From: Schistocephalus solidus
Taxonomy: Eukaryota; Platyhelminthes; Cestoda; Diphyllobothriidea; Diphyllobothriidae
Length of the DNA: 64,000 bases
Assembly: GCA_017591395.1 (NCBI GenBank)
Contig: WEDG01004605.1
Coordinates: 124,001-188,000 of the forward strand
Direction of reading: 5' to 3'
Shown here: one piece after another, positions 1-12,700 of the stretch
Position numbering within the stretch: the first letter of the stretch is position 1
Layout: each line of letters opens with the position of its first letter
Notes under the pieces: model-generated
Seen by the model: the letters and a program-made list of their open reading frames with translations, nothing else
Told to the model about the DNA's origin: nothing
Databases searched by the model: none
Made by a program: the position numbers and the translations under genes

Positions 1-68
1 GCGCGGAGCTGGCAGGAGGTTCTTTTGTGCACACAAGACCGGCTTCCTCAACCTGATTGCAGTCGCTT

Positions 69-150
69 CAGTTCAGTTTTATTAAGGGAAGTGTCACCGA
101 ATGCCTTTAAAATTCCTATTGGTTACAATAACAGCGCAAAATAAAACAGC
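69..150 (-). mobile_element. 3'-end remnant of a CR1-like element (family C type)
   Basis: On the plus strand the stretch begins with ttcagttcagt and continues with a segment resembling the 3' untranslated ends at 53290-53370 and 57163-57235 (shared core near 'cctttaaaattcctatt'). At 53.3 kb this sequence ends a recognisable minus-strand RT, so the present copy is read as a short 5'-truncated 3' end on the minus strand. No coding sequence is left. Confidence 0.4.
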
Positions 151-159
151 GATACCCAA

Positions 160-235
160 TCCAGCGTATGGACCGCCTGGCATTCGAACCCGCGTCCATT
201 CGTTAATGAATCGCACGTTCTGTCAATGAGCTACG
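160..235 (-). mobile_element. tRNA-derived SINE head, minus strand
   Basis: The reverse complement carries an A-box-like GTAGCTCATTGACAGAACG and a B-box-like GGGTTCGAATGCC, followed by 'ggtccatacgctgg', which matches the body joined to the tRNA-like head near 6.47 kb. This identifies the same SINE family. The tail found in other copies is not clear here. Confidence 0.5.
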
Positions 236-439
236 GGCCCATTGTTTTGTCGGTTGCGATCTGGAATATGAATTATGATCGAGTGGTGTCCGCCGATCTG
301 GCTAAAGAAAATTTATTTTCCGCCGTGCCTTAGAGCAGGGTGTCGCAGGAATTGTGACTAGCGCTGGATTATAGTGAGAGTGGATTTGCGTGGCATCCAC
401 CTCACTCTCTGTCCCACTCCTTCATCTGGACCCGATTTC

Positions 440-1010
440 ATAAACGGATTCAAGAAGATCAAAGATGGGAGAGGGCGCAGGCCCACACACTGCGGTCCAA
501 CATAAAATAAGAATATAATGACACAGAGAGGGGCAGCTCCGATCCCAACTAAGTGGGAGTGCCATAAAGGTCACATTAAGAAGGAGTCATTGCAGCCTGA
601 CTCTCAGTCCGCCAGTCAGCCACTCCACACAAACACACACTGGGCTGACCACGCGGTCCGAGTTATCCCGTCGGTTGGCAACCTTCTAAAGCGCACCGTG
701 ATAGTTTCAAGCGCGTCAGATTGTTTATAGTGAGGAAAAATGGGCTGAGCTGAAGACCTCACTCTCTCCCCCACCCCCACAATCAGACCACCGTCCGAGC
801 CAGCCAGTTTTCCGATGCGGGAGTAGGCATATTGGCTGACGAGTCGGCGTACCCGTCTATGCGCGCCACAGCATAACCTGTTCCCCTCAAAGCACAATAG
901 ATTCACAAAAACAGGGGTAGGAAGGAGTCATCGCCGTCTAACTCCCAGTCCACTTGTCAGTCACTCAACGCATAACACACATTTGACCGACGGCGTGCTC
1001 TTGTGTAGGC
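440..1010 (+). repeat. LTR-like dispersed repeat, with a second partial copy inside
   Basis: This stretch matches, in opposite orientation, about 22940-23350 (shared pieces include 'tcagattgtttat' and a pyrimidine-rich ctcactctctccccc block). At 23.4 kb the same sequence follows the end of a Ty3/gypsy-like pol remnant, so I read it as LTR material. From about 925 a second shorter copy restarts ('aaggagtcatcgccgtctaa' against 'aaggagtcattgcagcctga' at 581). Exact LTR ends are not resolved. Confidence 0.4.
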
Positions 1011-1167
1011 ATCATTTGGCAGCATTCCAAGCCACGGTTTTCAGGAAATCATGATATTCTCAAGTACATGATGATGGTCAGGTCGTTGTGTATGTACTGG
1101 TGGAGGTATTGTGCGTTGATGTGGTTTAACCTACGGTGGTTTACCGCCGGTTATCATGGAGATGCAC

Positions 1168-2275
1168 TTGACCTAATGAACCCATGTGGCGTGTGAATGT
1201 GCGGGAGCATTAAGGGCAGTGGAGGCGTGCGCGATAACTGTATGTCGAAACCCCAGGCACTGTTTTGCCAGTCTCGATGTAATTGATTCACAGGTGACCG
1301 ACCAGGCCGGTGCGTGAGATGAAGTTGCGGGTGGAGTGAGGGCAGGAGACGTCGGGAGGGGCTGGGAGGTTGTCATTCGTGGAAGTGGGGGTTGCAGTGG
1401 CGGTGAGAATGGCAAGAGCGGAGGATGTGCTTAGGTTATCGATGCTGTCGACATTCGGTGAATTCCGCTGTCATGGATGCGTATGTGGCCGAATCGGCCC
1501 AAGCGATGGGTGAATTCGCGAGGGCAGTTTGTGCTGTGGATGCGGCGATCTCTGCTGTGGCCGTCGTGTTGTCCGACGCATAATTGGCAGAGGAGATGTT
1601 CGCTGACGCAGAAGTTAATACCGTTGGATTGTTGTTGCATTTGGTCCGAAGGTGTCTGAACAGGCCGATTCGCGCTCAGAAGGTGCGTTGACAGTCTGGG
1701 CATGTTGGGAGGGCTTGGGCATTCGCGTTGGTGGTCCGGGGCGCTTGTGACTTGCGTGCCGAGCTTTTTGCCTTGGCGGCGGCGATCCGGTTGGCTTCAT
1801 ATATTGCTGCTCCTGTCTTCACTGTTCTCCAGGCCGGTCGGTTCTGGGCAAGGTCCTCCCAGTTTTTTGGGTCGATCTGCAGTTGCCTCAGGAAAGTTCT
1901 GAGAGCGTCCTTGTGGCGTCGCACTCGACCCCTTTGCGAACGAGAATACGTGGTTACTTTTACAAAGACAAGTCGTTTGAGTATTCGCTCGTCATCCATC
2001 CTCATGAGGTGGCCACTCCAGTGCAGTCGCAGTTGTTTCAACTAGGCTTAGATGCTAAGGAGACCTGTTAGTTCCAGTACTTCTGTGTCCGGCATCCTAT
2101 TTGGGCATCTTAGCTTGAGTATTCTCCGGAGGCAGCTGAGGTGGAAGTGTTTGAGCTTCTATGTCTGCTTTTAGTACACCGTCCAGGTCTCTGCTCCATA
2201 GAGCAGCGTCGGCAGGATCACAGCTTTGTACGTCTTGAATTTGGTGTGGAGGTGGAAGCCGTATCGATATCAGGC
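1168..2275 (-). pseudogene. RTE-like non-LTR retroelement, RT C-terminus plus zinc-finger tail, broken
   Basis: Reading the minus strand from 2275 downward gives the end of an RT ORF: a block with [11 protein letters not shown], then LKQLRLHWSGHLMRMDDERI near 2041-1980, then a conserved tail with WEDLAQNRPAW and KTGAAIYEANRIAAAKAK. This is followed by degenerate C2H2-type fingers (CPDCQRTF near 1680, then FTHRLGRFGHIRIHDSGIH near 1480). Another finger-like part lies at about 1330-1175. The reading frame shifts at least twice and has in-frame stops near 2200 and 2045, so it is not functional. Endonuclease and RT catalytic domains are absent. I recall such zinc-finger tails from tapeworm retroelements; naming it RTE-like is inference. 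Confidence 0.75.
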
Positions 2276-2789
2276 GGTGACTAAAACTGCATGCAACAAG
2301 CACGCAACTTTCTGGCAACTGCTAGTGCCATAACGCTTTACTGAAATGTGGTAAGTAGCATGGAAATGAAAACTTAAAACTTAGCATACAAGAGAGCACA
2401 TGCTGCACTCTACAAGGTCCGAAACCCCTGATAAAACTCAAACTCAGCTCGCGTGTTCGACTTATAGACCGCGCTCATAGCCTACCCTGATACCCTCTGC
2501 TCTCTCCTCCCATCCTAGCTCCAACTTCCTCACGTGGGCACGAAGAGTATGACTAACTCTTCCCCTCCAAGAACCATGTAAAACCTGTAAATGACACACA
2601 AATTCCTTTCTCATGTTCTTGTAGCGGCCTGACGATGAATTACTGAAAACAAGTTTGTCAATCTGACTTTCCATCCTACAAGGTGTATGACGAAACAATT
2701 ATAAAGTAATATAACTGACAAATAGGAGTAGTATGTTCTATAGCGTGTAACATTCCGGGAGGGGGGAGGCATGTGTTCGTCTCTGATGG

Positions 2790-3215
2790 CGTGTTAGTAC
2801 GTACGGCTGTACCGTTCAAGCTTCCTCTTGAACCTATCAACGGATCGGGACATGTTGATATCGTTAGGCAGATAATTTAATGCCTCAATAACTCTTTTGG
2901 GAAAGAGTTTTGCCCCAGTCACACGTAGTTTGAGAGGATCTCCTCTCAAACCAGTGGTAGTGGACAGCTAAAAAATTTGCCGGATGCGAGGCAACAATCT
3001 TGACCCCAAAGCATGCAAAATGCTTGCGTTAGGTTACCGCGTAGCTGTCTGTAGTCCAAAGGTAACAGGTAAAGATTAGTCAGTCGTGTTTCGTAAGGCA
3101 GGTAGCTTTTGCCTCGAAAGAGCTTGGTTGCACCTTGTTCGAATATTTCAAGGGCGCTGTGGTTTCTGACAATCCACGATCCCCAGGCTTGAATGGCAAA
3201 TTCTAACTGTGATCA
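2790..3215 (-). pseudogene. CR1-like reverse transcriptase C-terminal fragment
   Basis: The minus strand from 3215 translates to a typical CR1 thumb and C-terminal region: LEFAIQAWGSW, then ATKLFRGKSYLPYETRL, LPLDYRQLRGNL and TTGLRGDPLKLRV. Equivalent blocks occur in the better preserved element at 53415-54443. One in-frame stop is present near 2970. The palm domain with the catalytic aspartates is missing, so this is a 5'-truncated dead copy just upstream of the first visible exon of the ankyrin gene. Confidence 0.65.
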
Positions 3216-3359
3216 CACGAGCAGTAATTAGGGTGAGTTCTTCTGTTCACGCGACATATTGTTTGTAATAAACTTATCAGGTTACCCGTCTCGCGAACCA
3301 GGCCCGCTATCTTTCTTAACCCCTATTCGGTGCTGTGTTTATTTTTACTTTTTATTTAG

Positions 3360-3747
3360 ACTCTTAGAGGCCGCTGCAGCTGACTGGAACTCACGATCTG
3401 ACGGGACCACAACTGGAGACGCCATTCAGGCAGATGGCAACGACTTCCCCGCTGAGTACGGTCATGTAGTGGGATTGAAAGACGCGCATGACAGGAACCT
3501 CGCACATGCGGCCGCTCTCGGCGGCAGCGTTGACTGTCTCCGATTAGTCCTCTTCGCTGGCGTGAACCCTTTCTCCGTGGACCGCGAGGGCCGCACCCCG
3601 CTGCATATGGCTATCGTGTCGCGCACAGTGGAGCTAAAATATGGTGGAGTTGATCTGCCTCGCCATGCCTCTGTCGTCCATTCTGGTGCCATTTTTCAGG
3701 CCACCGCGTCATACGGCTCCTCCGACGTGGCTCTCATTCTCCTCAAG
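3360..3747 (+). CDS. ANKRD28-like gene, visible exon 1
   Basis: The acceptor is 'tttttatttag' ending at 3359. The exon carries one leftover base and then 129 codons. It encodes an ankyrin repeat around HDRNLAHAAALGGSVDCLRL and a second starting DREGRTPLHMAI, joined by a linker unlike the consensus. It ends DVALILLK at a GC donor (AAG|gcatgt). Joining to 3959 gives LLK|LGADPNAADRYGCTPLHLAA, a continuous repeat. The upstream exon was not found in this window. Confidence 0.8.
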
Positions 3748-6700
3748 GCATGTTTTGTCTCTTCGTCTGACTAGAATTTGTCTTAGAACTCGCAAATAAT
3801 GTTAACTGTCTTTACCACATTCTGTCAAACTGCTTTCTTGACTCAATTACTCCTGGATGGTGAGGGGACGGAAGTATTCTGCCTGAAAACCGCAACGATT
3901 TCATGTACGGCCTTTGCTTAAATCTTTATATCTCATTTTACTTCCATCCCCATTTCAGTTAGGTGCTGATCCGAACGCTGCCGACCGCTACGGGTGCACC
4001 CCGCTGCACCTGGCTGCCGCTTATGACACCGAGGGCACACTTGTTCGTCACCTATTAGACCATGGAGCCAATCGGTTTGCCGCTGCCTGCTGGCCGACCA
4101 CAATTGGTTCGCCGCTGTTGCATTCAGACAGCCAATCTGATGACGTGGACGTTGCTGACCAAGGCTCAACGCTGAAGAGCCGGCGCATGACAGACGTTTC
4201 CGGCTCCTTTGACCTTGTGCTGAGAACTTCCGTGTCTGGATGCGAGGTGGCGCTTGCGACTGTACGTTCCTCTGACTGAATATCCTGCAGTAATTGTTAT
4301 TCTGTTGTCTCTTCGTACTTCTGGAAACTCGAACAGCAGGCATGTGCACGCTGCACCACCACCTCCATCACAATTAATTAAACTACTATGCTCGTTATCT
4401 TGGAATACAAATTCCTCTACGATACCTAACCCGAAATAAAACGGCGTTGCATATCCGACCGGTACGTTTTCTAATTTTATATATTTCTTAATTTCAGGGG
4501 TTTCCTTCCCTTGATTGCTGACTAACATCTGATTCGAAAACCCGTATTCTCATTTGTAGCCCCTATACTATCCGCTGCATTTGGCCTCGGCAATGGGAAA
4601 CACAAATGCGCTCCGCTGTCTCTTCGAGGGCATCTCTGAGCAGGAGGCATGTCGACTCATTCTGGAGACTGCCAGCATGTCTCTTCTGCAGAAGGAAGAG
4701 GACGCTTTTGTTCTCACGCCCTGCAACACCCCTGTGGTCGCACTGCGCACTACTCCTGACCTCACGGGTTCTCATTTTTTCCTCTCGCCCCTTTTTCTGG
4801 CCGCATTTCGCGGTCAGACTGCGGCTGTGGAGGTAAGCCCATTTTCCTTCTCTCCCATTGGCGTCCCAAACGCTTTATCACAATTTTTACCCTAATATTC
4901 CCGTTTAGTTTCTCCTGCAGGCGTGCTCTGGTTCTTCAGTTTCCCCCTCATCATCCGCTGCTGCTGCCCAACCCGGCCTAACCAACAGAAACCCCTGTGG
5001 TCAGATAACAGATCCACTGGGCAGAACTCCTCTGCATTATGCTGCCTATGCCGGCCATTTGGAGACCTGTCGTCTGCTCGTCACTAATCCCCTTTCAAAT
5101 GCTGACCCCTCAGCTCGGGATTCCGTCTACCAATGGAATGCAGTTCATCATTCCGCCGCCCAGGTACTTTTTCCATGCACATTCCCCTGCCTCCTTCAGT
5201 GAAGCCCAGGCTCAAATCAAATTAAAATGTTTATGAGAAGTAAATGTTTTACTATAATTAATTAGTAGCGCTTAATGTTCTAATAAATACAATAATGAAA
5301 CGCGCGTGGCATCTGTGCTTTTGAATAGGTTTATTTGGGACCAGTGACGTTTTTTGTGGAAAGGGTAAGACAGTCACTTGGACAATTGACTCTCCTCAAT
5401 TTGGACTTGTGGACCATCCTGCGGTGCTATTTTGAGTTGCGTGAACACTTGACTCAGTGGCTAGAACGACTTGACTTCAGCAGTGCTGAGCAAGGGACCT
5501 ATTGTTCTTTCCAGATTAGGAGCACCAAAGTCAAAAATTACATCACTGTTCTGTTACCCTGTTCACAATCCAAGTCCAGTATAACTCACACCTCCAGACT
5601 GAACGCCATCTTAGACACCTAAAATTCTCCAAGGTCGGTCTTTGGGAAGTAAATTTGTGTTGAAAACCTACTCGACTTGCCTGACATTCTCCTACTCAAT
5701 ATACGCGCTTTCAACTAACTGAATTATTATTCCCAGCGAACTCAATCTTGCAGTTGGTTACTTCCTTCAGGCAACCAGCTGTTCCATTCCCTGCATAATT
5801 GAGTCGAATTTGAGTTTTAAAGAACTTTGGGTAGATAGATAGAACCAGGCGCCATGCCTGTGAGGCACTTTGGGAACCGTCTGAATAGACAGGTATCACA
5901 CGGTTTCCAACCCATAATCTTCATCTTCCCGTAAAATTCTTGTTTTCTAGTCCTTCCTTTTACGAACAAGGTTTAGCTTTCTCTGATATCATTTTTATGT
6001 GGTCCTCGGCCCTCCCAACATTGTGTAGAAGAGGTTGGGCGCTCTGCATAAGTAGCAACTCCGGTAATTCTCCTCTTTCTGCTTTAGTTTTCCTTGGAAA
6101 ATTTTCCCTAAAGAGTTAACCCTTACCACCCCGTCTTCTTGAACAAACGAACTTTGTCCATTTATTTTGCTGTGCTGCCCTTGCCGCGCGACCTTGCTCC
6201 TACCCTGTCGGTGGTTTAACCTGTGGACAGCGAGACAGACCTTTTACCAGCCCATTCGCAGTTAATTGTCAGTTGAATAGCTTATGATGAAGTAGCACTC
6301 ACCGATAAATTTACATAAAATGCTTGTCTCGTTGTACTTCATACCCAATGCCAAGTGTGGACCACCTGGGACTTGAACTCTCAAACTTTGTTCATTAAGT
6401 CAAATGCCGACTGTGGATCATTGGTATAGCGTTTGACTCAATGATCAATAGTCGCGGGTTCGAATCCCGGGGGGTCCACACTTGGCACTGGATATGGCCG
6501 GCTGATGTCGTCTAACATGCCAGAAATAAACATTCCGGTCCCTCTTGTCTTTGTCGGTTATCCATCATAAGAATATCTTTTGTCAAACGCATTAATAACA
6601 ATGGGTTTTCTAAATACCCTGTCGTGATTTTATTCCTAAAGGGTCACGTTCCCGTCGTCAACTTTCTTCTTCGTTGGCAACTGGACAATCGGAATCGAAG

Positions 6701-9700
6701 TCTCGCTTCTCCAGGTAAACCCCACCTCCTACCGCTGCTATCGATGCCTTTCATCCACCTTTTCTGCACGTTTATTTAAAAAATAACATCTTAAGTGTTA
6801 TTATGGGAAATGTAGAGGGCAACCTCTGGTTCTGGGCGATTACGGTCAGTTCCTTCCACAGTACTGCCGATTCTTGATACAGAGGAAATTTTCGCTACTA
6901 AGTCTGCACAACAAGTTTCTTGGATGTTTAGAGTTCAGAGGACGTTGTTGGGATGGACGGCAATATCAAATGGCTAGTTTGAAATAAGTGATTACTATGA
7001 CCCCACCTGTTACCTTGTCGCCATGCGCACGCCATGCACAGCGGCCGCGTCCAGTTGACCACTCCAATTGGGTGACGATACTGGATGTGAATTATCGGGG
7101 GTATCTTACTACCCGCCAGCGTCTAGTCTGGTTATTGGTTGCGAACCAGCTTTGTTGTGGTCAGTGTGGATGTCGTTTTTATTACCCCCTCCGTCAGTGT
7201 GGCCAGTTTCAATCCCGATCGATAAACCACCACCATAGGTAGCCTTCCACAATACAGGGGTTTGACATGCCAGTTATAATACTAAAGACCACTACTGCAT
7301 GATGAGACTGTATGAACGTGAGTGCCGCAGCACTTGACCACCTCTCCCCTGAATACATTGTCCTAAAGGCACTGTTTAACCTCGGTCCCTTCACCCCCCT
7401 CTCTTCTCCCGTTACCCGTATTCATCACCCTTGCTGCTCGTACCTTATGCCCTTTCAAAAACTGACTTCTTAGCTCACGACTTCGTCTATCAATGGAATG
7501 CAGCTCGTCCTTCAGCTGCGCAGGTACTTTTTCCGTGCAGATTTAGTAAAGCCCCATCTGGCCTCAAATTAAATGTTTATGGAAGTAAAATATCTACTAT
7601 ACTTAATTGGTAGAGCATTCAACAGTACTACAATGGAATGGTGTATCCTGCAGTTGGTATCAACGCTGTTGACCAGGCTGGCTTATTTGAGACGCTTTGG
7701 GCTTCGCTACACCCATCAACGATTTTGCTGTTCTTTCAACTCTACAAAACGCAACATCCTTTCGTCGAATGTTTACTGTTTTATTGTTTATGCTTAACAG
7801 GAGCTAACATGCAAAGTATGAGGCCACATGTTGAGATCTTTTATGTACCCTTCTCCCCCTGTAGGAAACACAGTTAATAGGAACGTTCCGTAATGCAGGT
7901 GACTGCGCCGCATATAGGAATAATTCTAGGATTTGGTTGAAATGACAATGGGGGAGGGTAAGGTATGATTACGGTTAGGTCACGGGAATAGGTACCCTTC
8001 CTAGAATCCATCGCGATCCCGCCAGGTATCGCAAGCGTGAGCGTTACTCTTCCCTCATCCTGCGGAACATATAAATCATTCCCAATCGTTTCACATACCA
8101 AAAGCTGCTCTGTCATTATATTTGTAGCTTCCTTAAGTCGTACATAACTTTAAAGCTTTATGTTGCAGAAACCCGCTCATCTCTTGGTCTTCTTACCAGG
8201 TGAGGAGACCAGTTTTCAGGATTTAATCCAATTGGGAAGTAGGCCATGCATCCAGAGACGAATATCATCTCTCAAGGGTCCGGCCAAGTTTCCGGATTTG
8301 ATCTTATTGGGTCTATCGCCCTCGAAGAACCAAACTGAACCGTAGTTCTCCTTCCGACTGAAAATCTTTTGAACTATAGTTTACCGAGCACCGGTTTTGT
8401 TGGGTGACTTTGTGTAGAAAATATTTTTGAATTTCCTGGATTTGAATTGGCACGTTACTGCTCACTACTTCACCATGCCGCCTTGACTTTCGAAGAGTGG
8501 GTCGGGTCGTTAGTGTTTTTGGGTTGTTTATCTGCACGACGCTCCTCCAAGATAAATTTCGCAAATCATTTTGACCAGGACGCTATCGCCGATAGTGAAT
8601 TTATTTTCCACGTCAATACGCCACTGTACGTAACCGTTTATGTTTATTGCCTGTGTGGGCGCTTCGGGACTTATCTTAATTCCTAAATCTAACTTTAAAC
8701 CAGCGGGCAAAGTAACTGTCCTTCTTCCTACCTCCTGTATAGACCAAGATGACAACTTTAGCCTAGCCGATGTCGGCGATGAACACGGTCGCACACCGTT
8801 GATGTTAGCTGCCCAAAACCGGCACCCGGGTGTCATTGAACTTCTTACTCTCTCCTTCTCCTCCCTCTCGGCGAGTCCGCAGGTTCCCCGACCTCCATCC
8901 GCCGCTCCGGTCGCCTCTGGTCGTCCGACCTCCGCAATGACCGAAAGAATTGATGTGGCGGATGTGTACGGACGCACGGCCCTGCATCGCGCGGCCGCAA
9001 ATGGTCACCTGGAGTGCATGAAACTCCTAATCGAGGTAGGTGCCACCTTGCAGTTTTTCACTGTCTAAGGTGGCGTCTGAAGGTGTTTTGGGTCGAGGCG
9101 TCAGCTTATTTGTGTGCATTAGGTGATGGAATATGTGAACTATTGGCTAAAATAGACAATTGCCCCTGAAACATGTTACCGGCAGTAATCTCGGGATGGA
9201 TACACTCCGTGAGGCAACTGAGAAGGTCGAACACAAGTACGCCGGTAAAGCGGAAACCGTGCTAATATTCGTGTTATCAGTATGATAGATGAACGAGGCA
9301 ATAATTGGAATCTGCAGAAAGCATGAGAATACACGCATTTCCAGCATACGTTTGTTTTATTACTTTAACGACGTGGTTAAACGGACGCGCAAAATTACTT
9401 ATGCAAATTAATGCCGAGTTAACGAGCGGAAAACAGAAAATCCAAGGTTGTGTGTCAAAGAAGGTTAAATTGAGTAATACGGTCTGCGCCGGGCAAACCT
9501 AACTCTGAAACTAAGCTCAATTCTAACTCTTCCTCTTACAATTATCTTTAGCACGACCACATTCTTACCCTACCCCTGTCGCATTTTGTTAAGATAAGCC
9601 AGAAACCTGAACCTTATATAACATGCCTACATAAATCAAATACGTAGACATGTTATTATAATATAAACTAAGGTCTTACCTATGAGATCGTCGCCGTAAT

Positions 9701-12700
9701 TTCAATAAGAAGTAATTTTTTTGTGCCAATTCAAGCATCACAAGGCCAGTCTGAAATTTGCTTCGTAGTCCGACTGAGAAGGTAGCACCGATATGCTAGG
9801 CTCGTCCTGCTTGTCGATCGTAAATGGGTTTAAACGGAGGTTGAAGACAATGTACCAGTATAGTTCTTCTAGCGATCGTGCGAGTCTCTTTCGCAGGAAA
9901 GGGAACGTGGGCAGTTCGCACAGTTTTAAGACGCTTTGGTATAGCTGGATGACAGAGCTACGAAGTCGGTTATTTGACCACCTGGAACCATAGCTCCTCC
10001 GATCGTGTGAGCTTCTTTCTTGTCCTGTGGTCTTCTTGCGCACAAAACGAGTAGCGTGGTAGATGCGCTGGACCAGCATGTGGCCAGGATAAGGGCACGG
10101 CAGGTGTTATTGGGGATGAAAACCCCAGGACAAATACCACATATGGGTGAATGGGGGGTAGGGTGGGGTGGACTAGCATGCCTAGAAGCAGGCTCACACC
10201 GCGCCAGCCACCTGCATCCGATCCCGCTTGATTCGGTCATCACAGTGGATCCCCAGGAGGGCGCGAGAAGGGAGAATGCGGCAAATGCTGTGCAAGTTTG
10301 ATATCCCAGTAAACTAATTCACGCGCACGTCACCATCCCTCTGCCCACCCTGCTGCGGAGCAGCATACGTTGAAGCTCATTGGAATCGAACTGTCGGTCT
10401 GTGCGGAGAAGGCAACCGCCAACTACTAGCCTTACAGACTAACAAGTTTCAGGTTAATAATACCGATACAGGCAAGGGAGGCTGGAATGACCATTTCTGA
10501 CTTTTTAGCCGTCATCAGCCAGCCAAACCCAACCCCAGGTGGTGCCCTACCCGAGGCTCAAACCCTCGATCTTTTGATCATAAGTTCAACGCTCTAACCA
10601 TTGAGGCATGGGCTCGTTAAAGAGTTGAACTTCTGATCAACAGGTCGCGCATTCCAGCCTCCGGTGTGGCTCTACCTGGGGTTAGGTATGACTGGCTGAT
10701 GGCGGCCAATGTGCCAGAAGTGGCCATTCCTGTCTCCCTTGTCCTTGCTGGCATTGCTTAACTGCCTTTACTACTACTAGCCGCTGTGGGGCTGCTGGTG
10801 GTGCTCGAGAATGAACCCCTAGGCAGAACGGGACTAGGGAGTTCCGTTAACTGTTCGTGAGCGTTCATCAATGAATGTAAAAAGCTTCGTCTGTGTACCT
10901 GTCCACCCGCGTCCAGATTGTTTGCTTTTTAGCCTAACAGAAAAATCTGACCCAAACTTCATTAGGTTCACCTTTGCGAATTCATCTGACGCAAAATCGA
11001 CTCCCAAATACAAATATTCTGGCTATTTGAGACCCCCATTTCTCTCTAGCTTGCACTAAGAATCTCACAGCTACACGATGACTGTCTTTTAAACCAATAT
11101 GCGTTTAAAAGGGATTTTCAAATACTCATTAACTGTTGGCATAGTCCTACATCAATTGCCGCATTATTGCGCAGTGATTGCTGAAAAGAACACCAGTTAA
11201 TTAAGGTATTTTTGATCCTGAAATTTTCAGTGACTTATCGAATCTGCAGCATTTTTGTTTGTCAGACTCATTCCGTGACCAGCCTTATTTTTCAAAAGTG
11301 TTATTATATAGCGGCTAACATCTGTGAGTATGAAACATACACGCATGCACACTTCTTTAAATATGTCACTATGAATGGTTTCCCAGTCAAACAGAGTCGT
11401 TCAGCATCACCAAATACGCATGCATGTAATATGAAAAGGGCTTTGAACCATGTTAATCTGTACAGAAGGACGACAGAAAATGCCCGTAGATTGATAAAGT
11501 CTACTTTGGACTTATTCTGCGTTCATTCAGCCAATAATAGCCCTGCGTACCAGCTAGGACCAGAAACATGAACATGCAATTGTGCATGGTGGGGTCTCGC
11601 AGATGGGTCATAGGCACTTAATTGAAATAAAGTTCATCGTTGCCTCGCCTTCTGTCATTGTCGCTCAGGCATTTATTCAAGCAGGAGTAGGCACACACCT
11701 ATCTGTTGCCTTCCGAAACAAACAAGCTCCATATAGGTGGCAAAGCTAACGAAAAGACAACCAACTATCAGGACTGTTTGTGCCGTAGTCGAGCGCATGT
11801 TTACATTTCCAATCCCAGCTAGCAGTCTGAATGAAAATTGAACAAGCCCGAAGCAGATTGTATAAATCTACCAGCATTTTCTGTCATCACTCCCATCTAA
11901 CTTGGTGAAATTCGGCCTGGTAGTTGGTTGTCTGTTTGTGACCTTTGTCACGCATACGGAGCCTGTTTGCTTTGGGAAGCCAACGGATGTGTATACATTT
12001 ATTCTTGTTCCATTTGCCACACTAGTTTTCCTTTTGAAATTGTTCAATTAGTCTATACCGTTTTCGTCAGTTATTTGTCCTCTCATGTGACACGAATTTT
12101 CGCGTTTTAGAAATCTGCCCTTTGCTTAAGAAAACTGATTTACTTAATCATCGAAAGAGTACATTTAATGCTTATGTTTCGTTTTAACACATTTGGAGAT
12201 CTTTCACTGTTAGCTTGGTGTTTTGGTAAAAACGTTCTCATTGGGTTAGGGTATTTTTTCGTTAACTTCGGTATATTTCATCTGTTAGGACACATACTGT
12301 ATGTGAGTTGCTTTAAACTTTTGATGCGTGGTGGAGATATAGTACAAGCATTCATACGTAACAGCATGAGCCTTACCTAAACAGTATTTTTTGCCGGTTC
12401 AATTTTTTTTACTGTCACCATCAACATCATCCTCTACCAGTACTATTCCTTTAGCGTTCTCTGTTTTCATTGCTTTTTTGTTCTCCACCTTAAGGGCATT
12501 TTGATCGCGGTTTTTCTTTCTCCTCCCATGTGTTGTTTTGCCTCGGGAGCAGGGCTTAGCGTGCGCCTCAGATTGTAGCCCCATCCGGAAACAGTTTATT
12601 TCCTTCTCTTTCTCGGACTGTCAACCAAACGCATCAGAACCCAAATTACCCCGTCTGTGTGTGTGTGCGAGAGAGACCACGCGCGCTCCCAGCTACTGGA

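Noticed and set aside
5335..5622. 95-codon plus-strand open frame after visible exon 4
   Set aside because: It does not read as an ankyrin repeat, and exon 4 joins directly and in frame to the 73-base exon at 6642.
9738..10079. 113-codon minus-strand open frame in the long intron
   Set aside because: No recognisable motif or family and no supporting context; kept only as an observation.
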